Made by a program: the position numbers and the translations under genes
Shown: positions 52,855-64,000 of the stretch, in pieces
Layout of the letters: each line of letters opens with the position of its first letter
How positions within the stretch are numbered: the first letter of the stretch is position 1
The notes under the pieces: model-generated
Seen by the model: only the letters and a program-made list of their open reading frames with translations
Databases searched by the model: none
What the model was told of the DNA's origin: nothing
Origin: Vibrio proteolyticus NBRC 13287
Lineage (GTDB): Bacteria > Pseudomonadota > Gammaproteobacteria > Enterobacterales > Vibrionaceae
Reading direction: 5' to 3'
Length of the DNA: 64,000 nt
Assembly: GCF_000467125.1 (NCBI RefSeq)
Contig: NZ_BATJ01000013.1
Span: 62,001-126,000 of the forward strand

Positions 52855-53103
52855 AGTGTCCTCTCAAGGTATTGTTTTTGCCGATAAATCCTAACAGCAA
52901 TCATTGATCCCATGTCATTGTCAGGTTAACTTTTGTTCATCACATCTCAAAAACAATGCACTTAATATGCGTTTGTATTCGTAAAAAATGAACCAAAATT
53001 ACTGATAAATGAGCAGGTTGACACAACGCTGATTATTGAGAGTATAGACGAGATATTTAGGCGAAAACTCAGGCCTGAGCCAGCCAAAAGGACACCAGAG
53101 AAG

Positions 53104-53124
53104 AAGCCTGCCGACAGGCGGCAG
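53104..53124 (-). terminator. Terminator of the ATP synthase operon
   Basis: Stem GCCTGCC (53104-53110) / GGCAGGC (53118-53124), followed on the minus strand by TTCTTCTCT. It lies just beyond the atpC stop. Confidence 0.75.
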
Positions 53125-53132
53125 GCTTAAGA

Positions 53133-53573
53133 TTAGCGGCGGGCGCGAACACTGAGCTCAAACGCTCGCAGTTGCGCCAACGCTTTGGTCAGCTCCATCT
53201 GCGCCTGAGCGAACGAGAGATCGTCGACATGCGCACGAATGTTTTCTTCGGCCGCTTTACGGGCCTGTTCGGCACGCGCCTTGTCAATGTCTCGACCGTG
53301 TAATGCGGTATCGGCCAGCAGCGTGACAACATCCGGTTGCACTTCGACCAAACCGCCAGAGACGTACAGGATCTCTTCGGGTTTGGACAGATCATCCACG
53401 ATACGAGCAACACCCGGCTTAATTCGACTGATCAATGGCGAGTGGCCGGGACGAATCCCGAGCTCACCGTCAGCACCCGCTACCGCGATAGCGTGCGCCG
53501 GACCAGAGTAGAGCGTCCCCTCTGCACTGACCACATTGAGCTGGAACGTACTTTGTGAAACCGCTATGGCCAT
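53133..53573 (-). CDS. atpC: F1 ATP synthase epsilon subunit
   Basis: Central-stalk subunit that regulates the F1 motor, 146 residues. The N-terminal beta-sandwich (FQLNVVSAEGTLYSGPAHAIAVAGADGELGIRPGHSPLI) and C-terminal helical hairpin (ARAEQARKAAEENIRAHVDDLSFAQAQMELTKALAQLRAFEL) are both complete. AGGAGGT precedes the start. Last gene of the operon. Confidence 0.93.
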   Translation of the reverse strand: MAIAVSQSTFQLNVVSAEGTLYSGPAHAIAVAGADGELGIRPGHSPLISRIKPGVARIVDDLSKPEEILYVSGGLVEVQPDVVTLLADTALHGRDIDKARAEQARKAAEENIRAHVDDLSFAQAQMELTKALAQLRAFELSVRARR

Positions 53574-53588
53574 ACTACCTCCTGCTCG

Positions 53589-55858
<2,270 letters not shown>

Positions 55859-55891
55859 AAAGGCCTCCTACTCAATGACGCTGATATTTGC

Positions 55892-57430
55892 CTACGAATG
55901 CAATGCGGTGAACTCTTTCAGTAAGCTGTGCAGCTCGCTTTCAATCTCATCGTTGTAATCACCAGTGTGGTTAATCGAATCCAATAGCGGTTGGGCATTG
56001 GTGTGGGCGTACGCCATCAATTCTTCTTCGAAGGTGGCGATCTGATGGAGATCCACATCGCTCAAATAACCTTTCTCAGCAGAGAAAATGGCCAGCGCCT
56101 GCTCTGCCACCGTCATGGGTGAATATTGCTTTTGCTTCATCAGTTCCGTCACTTTCTCACCGTGATCCAGTTGCCGACGGGTGGTTTCATCCAGGTCAGA
56201 TGAGAACTGCGCAAACGCAGCCAGTTCACGATACTGAGCCAGTGCGGTACGAATGCCGCCCGACAATTTTTTGATCACCTTAGTCTGAGCCGCACCACCG
56301 ACGCGAGATACCGAGATACCTGGGTCCACCGCAGGACGCAAACCGGAGTTGAACAGCTGGGTTTGCAGGAAGATTTGCCCGTCGGTAATGGAGATAACGT
56401 TAGTCGGGACAAACGCCGAGACGTCTCCTGCCTGGGTTTCAATGATTGGCAGAGCGGTAAGCGAACCGGTTTTGCCTTTCACTACCCCAGCGGTAAAACG
56501 CTCCACATACTCTTCGCTTACTCGCGCGGCGCGTTCAAGCAAGCGTGAGTGAAGATAAAACACATCGCCCGGAAACGCTTCACGGCCCGGCGGGCGTTTA
56601 AGCAACAGCGAAATCTGACGATACGCTACTGCTTGTTTAGACAGGTCATCGTACACAATCAGCGCGTCTTCACCGCGGTCACGGAAATACTCGCCCATCG
56701 TACAACCGGCATATGGCGCCAGGTATTGTAGCGCGGCCGCCTCTGATGCCGAAGCCACCACCACTATGGTGTTGTCCAGCGCACCATGCTCTTCCAGTTT
56801 GCGGACCACGTTGGCGATGGTCGACGCCTTCTGGCCGATGGCGACGTAAATACATTTTACGCCCAGATCTTTCTGGTTGATGATGGCATCAATGGCCATG
56901 GCGGTTTTTCCGGTCTGACGGTCTCCGATGATCAGCTCACGCTGTCCACGACCGATCGGCACCATGGAATCCACCGCTTTGTATCCTGTTTGGATAGGTT
57001 GGTCGACCGATTTACGATCAATGACCCCGGGCGCAATCACTTCGACCGGATCCATACGCTCAAACGAGACCGCACCTTTACCGTCAATAGGCTGACCAAG
57101 CGTGTTTACGACCCGCCCTAGCAAGCCGGGGCCAACTGGCACCTGCAAAATCCGCCCGGTACCTTTCACTTTCATGCCTTCCGACAGGTCCGCATACGGC
57201 CCCATCACGACCGCACCAACCGAATGGCGCTCCAAGTTGAGTGCCAAGGCGAAACGGTGGTCTGGCAGTTCTAACATTTCGCCCTGCATCACCTCGGATA
57301 AGCCGTGAATGGTGATGATGCCGTCGCTGACCGAAATGATGGTTCCTTCATTACACGCTTCGCTTTCCAGATTGAAATTAACGATGCGCTCTCTGATTAG
57401 TTCACTGATTTCATTTGAATTTAATTGCAT
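55892..57430 (-). CDS. atpA: F1 ATP synthase alpha subunit
   Basis: Non-catalytic nucleotide-binding subunit, 512 residues. P-loop GDRQTGKTA near 169-177, [46 protein letters not shown] near 265-310, and [19 protein letters not shown]. Complete and typical. Confidence 0.97.
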   Translation of the reverse strand: MQLNSNEISELIRERIVNFNLESEACNEGTIISVSDGIITIHGLSEVMQGEMLELPDHRFALALNLERHSVGAVVMGPYADLSEGMKVKGTGRILQVPVGPGLLGRVVNTLGQPIDGKGAVSFERMDPVEVIAPGVIDRKSVDQPIQTGYKAVDSMVPIGRGQRELIIGDRQTGKTAMAIDAIINQKDLGVKCIYVAIGQKASTIANVVRKLEEHGALDNTIVVVASASEAAALQYLAPYAGCTMGEYFRDRGEDALIVYDDLSKQAVAYRQISLLLKRPPGREAFPGDVFYLHSRLLERAARVSEEYVERFTAGVVKGKTGSLTALPIIETQAGDVSAFVPTNVISITDGQIFLQTQLFNSGLRPAVDPGISVSRVGGAAQTKVIKKLSGGIRTALAQYRELAAFAQFSSDLDETTRRQLDHGEKVTELMKQKQYSPMTVAEQALAIFSAEKGYLSDVDLHQIATFEEELMAYAHTNAQPLLDSINHTGDYNDEIESELHSLLKEFTALHS

Positions 57431-57442
57431 TTCTCTTCCCCG

Positions 57443-57985
57443 TTACGCATGCAGGTTGGTTGCCAGTCGGCTGATGTTCGTCAGCACACTGCCGTCAAAG
57501 ACGGTTTGGCCGGCTTTGATCACCACACCACCTACAAGGGATGGATCCAGTTGTGTTTCCAAGGTGATGGCTTTGCCATATCTGGCTTTTAACGCCTCAC
57601 TAAGCTGCATCATCTGGTGCTGTTCTAAAGGCTCAGAAACACACACTGTGACTGTCATGGTGCGTTCATAATCCGCTTTCATGTCACCAAATTGGTTGAT
57701 CACTTCACTCAGTGCTTTCAGCCGTTTGTTTTCAGCCATGACGCGCAGAAAATTTTCGAAGTACTGGCTGAGCCATTCGCCAGTGGCAAGCAGAATCAAA
57801 TCCAGTAATGCCTGCTCTGACCCATCCTCTTCCAGCTCACTGAGCAACAAACGGGTATTGGGCTGCGCCAATACAACGTCGCACAGCGCCAGCATTTGCT
57901 GCCACTCATCCAGACATGCAGCTTCACAGGCATAATCAAAGGCGGCTTTCGCATAAGGTTGCGCGACCACTGTCAGATCCGACAT
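57443..57985 (-). CDS. atpH: F1 ATP synthase delta subunit
   Basis: Peripheral-stalk subunit linking F1 to Fo, 180 residues. N-terminal helical bundle AQPYAKAAFDYACEA, C-terminal block LDPSLVGGVVIKAGQTVFDGSVLTNISRLATNL typical of the family. Starts nine bases after atpF. Confidence 0.94.
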   Translation of the reverse strand: MSDLTVVAQPYAKAAFDYACEAACLDEWQQMLALCDVVLAQPNTRLLLSELEEDGSEQALLDLILLATGEWLSQYFENFLRVMAENKRLKALSEVINQFGDMKADYERTMTVTVCVSEPLEQHQMMQLSEALKARYGKAITLETQLDPSLVGGVVIKAGQTVFDGSVLTNISRLATNLHA

Positions 57986-57993
57986 ACGCCCCC

Positions 57994-58464
57994 CTAGACT
58001 TCGCTGATGAAGCGATTCACCAGCTCTCGGTTCGCCGCACTATCGAGGTTGCGACTGATCAGTTTGCTGGCACTGGCGATCACCAGGTCGGCCATTTCAT
58101 CTTTCAGCTCCTGACGGACTTTGCTGCGTTCCAGCTCCACTTCGGCTTTGCCTTCGGCAACAATGCGGGCTTTTTCCTGCTTCGCCAGATCAACCGCTTC
58201 TGCAATCATCTGGTCCTGACGCTGCTTACCCTGATTAATGATCGCCTGAGCCTTCTCACGCGCTTCCGCTACCAGGCTGTCACCATTGGCTTTGGCCAGT
58301 TCCAGCTCTTTCGCAGCCTGTTCGGTTTGCTCAAGGCCCTGTGCAATTTCGGCGCGGCGCTCATCGAGCATTTTGACAAGTGGTGGCCAGACGTATTTCA
58401 TGCACAGCCAGACAAAGATCACGAAGGAGATCGCCTGACCCAGCATTGAGGCATTTAAGTTCAT
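57994..58464 (-). CDS. atpF: Fo ATP synthase b subunit
   Basis: Peripheral stalk, 156 residues. One N-terminal membrane helix (MNLNASMLGQAISFVIFVWLCMKYVWPPL) and then a long charged helix that forms the dimeric coiled coil (EIAQGLEQTEQAAKELELAKA ...). One b gene only, E. coli arrangement. Confidence 0.95.
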   Translation of the reverse strand: MNLNASMLGQAISFVIFVWLCMKYVWPPLVKMLDERRAEIAQGLEQTEQAAKELELAKANGDSLVAEAREKAQAIINQGKQRQDQMIAEAVDLAKQEKARIVAEGKAEVELERSKVRQELKDEMADLVIASASKLISRNLDSAANRELVNRFISEV

Positions 58465-58507
58465 AGCACCCTCACTTCTATAACGTGTTGAAAATGAATA
58501 GTTCGAA

Positions 58508-58744
58508 TTACGCTACAGCGAAGATGATGTACAAACCGATACCCACGCCGATCATTGGCACCGCATCCACCAGACCCATCATGATAAAGAACTGAGTTCG
58601 CAGCATCGGGGTAAGATCCGGCTGACGAGCCACACCTTCAAGATACTTACCGGCCAGATTACCGATACCTGACGCGGCACCAGCAGCACCCAAACCAATC
58701 AGCAGTGCCCCTGCGACATATAGAACTGCGCTAACGATATCCAT
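58508..58744 (-). CDS. atpE: Fo ATP synthase c subunit
   Basis: Rotor-ring proteolipid, 78 residues, two membrane helices joined by the polar loop EGVARQPDL. The ion-binding acid is D60 in [12 protein letters not shown], as in E. coli D61. The sodium-ligand residues of Na+-type rings (Gln/Glu in helix 1, ES in helix 2) are absent, so the enzyme is predicted to use protons. Confidence 0.96.
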   Translation of the reverse strand: MDIVSAVLYVAGALLIGLGAAGAASGIGNLAGKYLEGVARQPDLTPMLRTQFFIMMGLVDAVPMIGVGIGLYIIFAVA

Positions 58745-58793
58745 AACAACTCCTAGAATTGAATTTTTAATTAAGATTTAAAACAGTCAAAAA

Positions 58794-59561
<768 letters not shown>

Positions 59562-59960
59562 TTATGCCTTCCTTTCACTCGGGTCTTTAAACATCGGCGT
59601 GAAGAAATGGCCAAGCATCGTCACGCTGAATGCAATCAAGACCACGATGTTGCGAAGAGCCATGAATCGAAAGGTCAACACGAACATCACAACGGTGTAG
59701 ACGATTTTGATATTACGACTCAGGTTCATCAGGTCGCGTAAGCTCTTCTCTGGTTTCAGTTTCGATTTAATGGACGCCATCACCATACCCAGAAGAGATG
59801 GCAGAACAGCGATAAGCACACCGGTCAATGCCGATTCTGCACTCAACACTCCATTGCTGAGGTACTCATACCCCATGAATAGACCTCCCAATAACAGTTG
59901 AGCTATCACGAGCCTCCGTCCAGCCAACATAATTGCGTTGCTGGTAATATTCGTTTCCAT
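59562..59960 (-). CDS. atpI: ATP synthase assembly protein I
   Basis: A 132-residue membrane protein with four helices (LVIAQLLLGGLFMGYEYL; SALTGVLIAVLPSLLGMVMA; IKIVYTVVMFVLTF; IVVLIAFSVTMLGHFFTPMF). AtpI helps assemble the c-ring. First gene of the operon and adjacent to atpB. Confidence 0.88.
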   Translation of the reverse strand: METNITSNAIMLAGRRLVIAQLLLGGLFMGYEYLSNGVLSAESALTGVLIAVLPSLLGMVMASIKSKLKPEKSLRDLMNLSRNIKIVYTVVMFVLTFRFMALRNIVVLIAFSVTMLGHFFTPMFKDPSERKA

Positions 59961-60460
59961 AAACCACCCTAGATTTAATAATTACGAATTAAATTTATGA
60001 TAAATAAAATTCACAATATTCAACTCATATGATGATAAGAGAAATACAGTGATAAATAAAATTCACAGAAATAAATTTAACTTGATAATTATAATTCACA
60101 GAATAAGGATGAAAGGTATAAATAACTCCGTATTCCGTACCCAAATGAATATACACCCATAATTTATTCGATCTAAATCGAAAAACATGAAATTTATCAT
60201 TTCATTTTTGAAGAAAAAATTAATTTGATATTTAGGTTTTTCGACGATAGATTGAAAAGCAGTCTTTATCAGCATTAAGACGAAAAGCTCAATCACAAGG
60301 ACGTGATCTCATTTAATAATGAGCACTTACAGGAAGTTATTAAATTGACATAAGAAAATATAATTATTTACGACCGAATTTATCAATAAATTCGGCCATT
60401 AACCACATCAAAAACAAATATAATTGTTAATTGATTTTTAATTTAAAAGTATACACCTAT
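59961..60460 (-). promoter_or_regulatory. Upstream region of the ATP synthase operon
   Basis: About 500 very AT-rich bases with no supported gene. It carries three 18-base repeats (described separately) within 140 bases of the atpI start. A hairpin CCGAATTTAT (60374-60383) / ATAAATTCGG (60386-60395) lies further upstream. Individual -10 and -35 boxes cannot be chosen with confidence in such AT-rich sequence. Confidence 0.5.
59998..60100. repeat. Three 18-bp direct repeats upstream of atpI
   Basis: TGATAAATAAAATTCACA occurs at 59998-60015 and again, identical, at 60050-60067; TGATAATTATAATTCACA at 60083-60100 differs at two positions. Same orientation, start-to-start spacing 52 and 33 bases. 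Their placement in the operon's promoter region suggests binding sites for one regulator. Confidence 0.7.
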
Positions 60461-60512
60461 AAAAAAGCACACAAGGTATTCATTATTCTTAATCAATACG
60501 ATGCGTGCTTTT
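60461..60512 (-). terminator. Terminator of the fhu operon
   Basis: AAAAAGCAC (60462-60470) pairs with GTGCTTTT (60505-60512), and inside it GTATT / AATAC (60475-60499) can pair as well. On the minus strand it ends in a T-run, about 27 bases beyond the fhuB stop. Confidence 0.7.
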
Positions 60513-60538
60513 ATCAGCAACTTTCTGTTGTAACAACA

Positions 60539-62506
60539 TTAACGGGCTTTGCGCGTCACCATCAACAACAAGAAGTAGCCACCGCCCAGGATCGATACAA
60601 TAGTTCCAGCCGCAATTTGCATCGGATGCAGCAACACCTGACCAAGCCAGTCTGCCCAAAGCATCAACGTGGCCCCAATCAAGCCGGCAACCAACAATTG
60701 CTCCCGTGCCTGCTTCGCCCCCAACATATACGCCATATGTGGCGCGACCAAACCGACAAAAGCGACCGGCCCCATTGTGGCAGTGACCAGCGCGCACATC
60801 AGCGCCACCAAGACCAACAACCCTGCGCTCGCCAGTTGAATGCCCAGGCCACGTGCACTGGCAAATTCCCGGCCGATGGAAATCAACGTCAGCCAGCGCG
60901 AGGTACACACGGCCACAAAGCACAACACCGATACGGAGCCCATCAACCAGATCGCCTGTTCGGCTTGAACCCGATATGTCGAACCTGACAGCCACAGCAA
61001 AATGGTGTAGCTGTCACCACTGCCTTTGGCGAGACAAAATTGCAACAGAGCTTCAATCAAGGCCGTCAGGGCGATCCCGGTGAGCACCAGGCTGGACGGT
61101 GCAAAATTGTGTCGGCGTCCAAGAAACAGTAATATCGCCAGAACACTCAGGCTGCCAAACAGCGCAACCGCCCATTGTGCCGAAAACATCCGTTCTCCCA
61201 AGACCACGCCCACCAATACCAACGCAAATGTGGCCCCCGACGAGACCCCCAGGATATCCGGGCTGGCCAAAGGGTTGTATATCAATCGCTGCAACACCAC
61301 ACCAGCCATAGCCAGACCTAAACCGGCGAACAGTGCCGTGGTCATTCTTGGCCAGCGCAGCAGCCATTGAAACTCGGTCGGCCACATTATCGCGGCGCCG
61401 TGGTCGGTAAACTGAAACCCAAGATGCAGCACCACCCCACCCAGCAACACCAATGCCAGCCCCAACACGCGATGTGTTTTCAGGCGCGCACTACCCTGCG
61501 GCAGCGAAACCGCCAGATGATCCTGTGCAGACAATCGACGGCGGCTGAACCAGATGAGTGCTGGAGCACCAATCGCAGCAGCGGTCACACCACTTGGGAC
61601 CATTTGCCCAATCCAGTCACTGATGACTATAGCCAGTGTATCCGTGATCAGCAGTAACACCGCCCCCAACAGGACACTCGCCCACAGCTCCTGATGCGGG
61701 GTACGCGCACCGCAAGCCCGCGCGATATTCGGCGTCAGCAAACCGATAAAAGAGATGATGCCCACCATAGTGATCGACGCCGAAACCAGCCAGATGCCGC
61801 CCAGCATTAACGCAAAAAATATCGGCACGACATTCAGTCCGCGCGCCGATGCGCCTTGCTGGCCCAGCCGCATCAAAGTCAGAATACGCGGTGCAAACAA
61901 CAGTAGTGGCAGCGCCAGAGACAGTTTGGGCAACAACCACAGCAGGTCGTCCCAGCCATTCTGCGCCAAATCTCCCGCGCCCCAGATAAAAATATTCTGC
62001 GCAAATTGCTGATTGAGAAGAATAATGCCACTGGCGAACGCACCAAGCAGGATATTGACCACCATGCCGGACACCACCAAAGGTAAACCCGTCATGTTGT
62101 TCAGGCCGGTGATGACCACAACCAACCCGAATGCCGCGATCGCGCCGCCCATGGCGGCCAATACACTGTATTGTGCTGCCCAATCGGAAAACCAGACATT
62201 CACCACCACCAGCGCCAGCCAGGCGCCCGAAGACGTTCCGAGCGTCAGGGGAGATGTCAATGTATTTTGAGTCAACTGTTGCATTAAACTGCCCGCGAGC
62301 CCCAACACGGCGCCAACCACAATGGCCATTATTGCTCGTGGCAGTTGTGCATACACAAAGTGAACGTCGGCGAAACTGTCCACATCCCGACTCATAGTGG
62401 CAAGCGACCATTGGACCGGAAAAGTCAGAGCGTTCCCAAACTGGAGACTGATGGCCGCGATCAATACCAAGGCAAAACTGAGAAAAATAAAGTGCTTAGA
62501 AGTCAT
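60539..62506 (-). CDS. fhuB: FhuB-type fused iron-siderophore permease
   Basis: Inner-membrane ABC permease for ferric hydroxamates, 655 residues. It is a head-to-tail fusion of two FecCD domains, each with about ten helices. The repeat is visible as AIMAIVVGAVLGLAGSLMQQLTQNTLTSPLTLGTSSGAWLAL (N-half) and ALFAGLGLAMAGVVLQRLIYNPLASPDILGVSSGATFAL (C-half). Fused permeases of this size are characteristic of FhuB. The ATGA start overlaps the fhuD stop. Third gene of fhuCDB. No receptor or siderophore-synthesis gene is in the window. Confidence 0.92.
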   Translation of the reverse strand: MTSKHFIFLSFALVLIAAISLQFGNALTFPVQWSLATMSRDVDSFADVHFVYAQLPRAIMAIVVGAVLGLAGSLMQQLTQNTLTSPLTLGTSSGAWLALVVVNVWFSDWAAQYSVLAAMGGAIAAFGLVVVITGLNNMTGLPLVVSGMVVNILLGAFASGIILLNQQFAQNIFIWGAGDLAQNGWDDLLWLLPKLSLALPLLLFAPRILTLMRLGQQGASARGLNVVPIFFALMLGGIWLVSASITMVGIISFIGLLTPNIARACGARTPHQELWASVLLGAVLLLITDTLAIVISDWIGQMVPSGVTAAAIGAPALIWFSRRRLSAQDHLAVSLPQGSARLKTHRVLGLALVLLGGVVLHLGFQFTDHGAAIMWPTEFQWLLRWPRMTTALFAGLGLAMAGVVLQRLIYNPLASPDILGVSSGATFALVLVGVVLGERMFSAQWAVALFGSLSVLAILLFLGRRHNFAPSSLVLTGIALTALIEALLQFCLAKGSGDSYTILLWLSGSTYRVQAEQAIWLMGSVSVLCFVAVCTSRWLTLISIGREFASARGLGIQLASAGLLVLVALMCALVTATMGPVAFVGLVAPHMAYMLGAKQAREQLLVAGLIGATLMLWADWLGQVLLHPMQIAAGTIVSILGGGYFLLLMVTRKAR

Positions 62507-63423
62507 TGCTGCGCGGTGACCTCCAACAGACTGTCCGTCACTGCGTCAGCAATATAACGAATGGACATCGCCCCGCCGTAATTCCAGACCGGACGAACGG
62601 CATTGAATTTTCCCGCACGCACAAACGGCAGCGCACGCCACAGAACAGATTGCTCGACCTGTTCACGCTGTGGAAACGGTAGAAAATACAGCACATACGC
62701 GCTGTCGATGGACGCCAGTGCCGTGAGGCGCTGTTGTGTTATCCCCCATACGGCATCACGCTGAGGTAATGGCGTGTTTAACCCCAATTGGCGCAGCGCA
62801 TACTGAGTTGTAGAGTTTTCCGTATACAAATACACGGAGGTCGGGTTGGCAAATCGCATCGCCAGCACCTGCGGAAGCGCATCGCCAAACGCCTGATGCA
62901 GTCTCTGTTTCTGCATCATCAGATGCGCGTTTAGTTCCGACAACTTCTGCTCCGCCAGAGCCGCTTTGTCCACCACCTGACTCAGCAAACGAAAATGCGC
63001 TATCGCCACCTGAGCACTCTGATCGCTGGCCTGGAAATTAGGCAGATAAAGCACTGGTGCGATGGTTTCCAGCACCGGCACCAGATCTTTTTGGGGTGAT
63101 GCCGCCAGGATCAAGTCCGGCTTTAGGGCGGCAATTTTTTCCAGATTCGGCTCTGCGCGAGTACCAATATCCGTGATACCAGCCGGAGCCTGAGGTGTCA
63201 CTACCCACTCCCGATAAGCTGGCAGGTTTGGCGCGCCAACCGGCGTAACGCCAAGCTCCAGCAGCTGTTCCAGCAAGTCCCAGTTGAGCACGACAATGCG
63301 CTCCGGCACCTGTGGCAGCACCTGCTCGCCACGCGCGTCCGCAATTCGGATTTCGGCCAGAGCTGAGCCCGACAGCAACGTAAAAAAGAACAAATAGAAA
63401 TATAAGAAGGCTTTACGAATCAT
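62503..63423 (-). CDS. fhuD: FhuD-type periplasmic siderophore-binding protein
   Basis: Iron-siderophore-binding protein of the FhuD/BtuF fold, 306 residues. Signal peptide MIRKAFLYFYLFFFTLLSGSALA-EI; then PERIVVLNWDLLEQLLELGVTPVGA and IAALKPDLILA, typical of the class III fold, and a long linking helix near 150-180. ATG 63423 overlaps the fhuC stop by four bases; an ATG at 63429 adds two residues. Delivers ferric hydroxamates to FhuB. Confidence 0.9.
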   Translation of the reverse strand: MIRKAFLYFYLFFFTLLSGSALAEIRIADARGEQVLPQVPERIVVLNWDLLEQLLELGVTPVGAPNLPAYREWVVTPQAPAGITDIGTRAEPNLEKIAALKPDLILAASPQKDLVPVLETIAPVLYLPNFQASDQSAQVAIAHFRLLSQVVDKAALAEQKLSELNAHLMMQKQRLHQAFGDALPQVLAMRFANPTSVYLYTENSTTQYALRQLGLNTPLPQRDAVWGITQQRLTALASIDSAYVLYFLPFPQREQVEQSVLWRALPFVRAGKFNAVRPVWNYGGAMSIRYIADAVTDSLLEVTAQQ

Positions 63424-64000
63424 GCACATACTACTGCTAGTTTATTGGTTTTAGAATGAACTGTCGGATGCGGATGGTCGATCAGACGAATGTTGGACTG
63501 ATAGAGATCCGACAAACGTTTTTCGTCGAGCACCCTGTCAGCGGGGCCTTCAAAGGCTACCTTGCCCTGCTTGAGCGCGATAATGTGTGAGGCATAACGA
63601 ATGGCCAGATTCAGGTCGTGCAAGATAACGATCACGCCGTGTCCTTGCTGATGGTTGAGTTCTGCCAGCAAAGCCATCAACTGATATTGATGATGCACGT
63701 CCAGGGCGGAGGTCGGCTCATCCAGGATCAGCACTGGCGCCTGTTGCGCCAACAACATGGAAACCCAGGCACGTTGACGTTCACCGCCAGACAATTGCTC
63801 CGCCAATGTGTCAGCAAAGCGCTCAACACCGGTTTTCTGCATGGCATCAGCAATGATCGTCTGATCGTCACTGCGCCAACGCCCCAGCGTGCCACGCCAG
63901 GCAAAACGCCCCAACCGGACCAACTCACGTACCGTCAGACCAGCAGAGGTCGGCAGTTTTTGTGGTAAAAATGCGACCGCTTTGGCCAACTCGCGGCTTT
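63420..64000 (-). CDS. fhuC: FhuC-type iron-siderophore ABC ATPase (partial)
   Basis: C-terminal 193 residues of the importer ATPase; the frame is still open at the window edge, so the start and Walker A lie outside. Seen are FLPQKLPTSAGLTVRELVRLGRFAW (Q-loop and following), the signature LSGGERQRAW, Walker B PVLILDEPTSALDVHHQ and the switch region VILHDLNLAIRYASHIIAL. First gene of the fhuCDB set, all coupled by ATGA overlaps. Confidence 0.92.
   Translation of the reverse strand, partial: SRELAKAVAFLPQKLPTSAGLTVRELVRLGRFAWRGTLGRWRSDDQTIIADAMQKTGVERFADTLAEQLSGGERQRAWVSMLLAQQAPVLILDEPTSALDVHHQYQLMALLAELNHQQGHGVIVILHDLNLAIRYASHIIALKQGKVAFEGPADRVLDEKRLSDLYQSNIRLIDHPHPTVHSKTNKLAVVCA

Noticed and set aside
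59998..60015. 18-bp repeat as a CRP site
   Set aside because: The complementary strand has TGTGA but the second half-site is not at the required six-base spacing.
60096..60296. 66-codon minus-strand frame upstream of atpI
   Set aside because: Very AT-rich, Phe/Ile-laden chance frame lying in the promoter region and reading into a repeat.
61617..62411. 264-codon minus-strand frame within fhuB
   Set aside because: Alternative frame of the fused permease, which itself is complete and has both FecCD domains.

Overview
The window looks like secondary-chromosome DNA of a Vibrio (Gammaproteobacteria). The evidence is a close homologue pair of the Vibrio-type regulators ToxR and ToxS, many proteins of typical Vibrio character (PepT, OmpW, CspA-type, FhuCDB, Tad pilus) and an intermediate base composition. 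The species and the chromosome-II assignment are inference; a V. furnissii/V. fluvialis-like organism would fit. No rRNA, tRNA, CRISPR array or intact insertion sequence was seen.

Layout. 0-5.3 kb: tail of a probable lldD, a large FAD/Fe-S D-lactate dehydrogenase, then a compact PhzF / HD-phosphohydrolase / HTH-regulator operon. 5.4-11.1 kb: a secreted VIT/vWA protein with a GlyGly-CTERM-like tail, a small lipase-like protein cut short by a stop codon, and a large type I phosphodiesterase-family protein. 11.2-12.8 kb: arsR and an ACR3 arsenite exporter, each preceded by the same ATCGTC-N4-GACGAT operator. 13.1-22.1 kb: a complete-looking but compact Tad (Flp) pilus operon (flp, tadV, TadE-like, rcpC, rcpA, tadA, tadB, tadC, tadD, DUF3613, tadG) with no tadZ or rcpB. 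22.1-33.7 kb: MscS channel, DM13 protein, PepT, OmpW-like porin, chemotaxis receptor, TetR regulator and an MFP/RND efflux pair. 34.0-35.4 kb: a ToxR/ToxS-like membrane regulator pair. 35.8-42.1 kb: unknown protein, CDF metal exporter, cold-shock protein, small ORFs, GST, VOC protein, then soxR divergent from ridA and a DMT exporter that share a MerR-type promoter with a 19-bp spacer.

42.2-50.3 kb is an AT-rich accessory island, all major genes on the minus strand. It holds a three-gene system that fits the ABC-three-component (ABC-3C) conflict-system architecture: a Cap4/DUF4297-like nuclease effector, a middle component and an SMC/Rad50-like DUF3732 ATPase. Next to it are a membrane-anchored protein, a predicted PD-(D/E)XK nuclease and a 546-residue membrane protein with no recognised family; short repeats lie around them. 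This is the best candidate for under-described biology here.

50.3-64 kb: a hemB copy with a TTG start, small proteins, an entire F-type ATP synthase operon (atpIBEFHAGDC), probably a second copy, preceded by three 18-bp repeats, and the hydroxamate-siderophore importer fhuCDB, whose ATPase runs off the window. The themes are envelope and surface functions, metal and oxidative stress, respiration, and phage defence.
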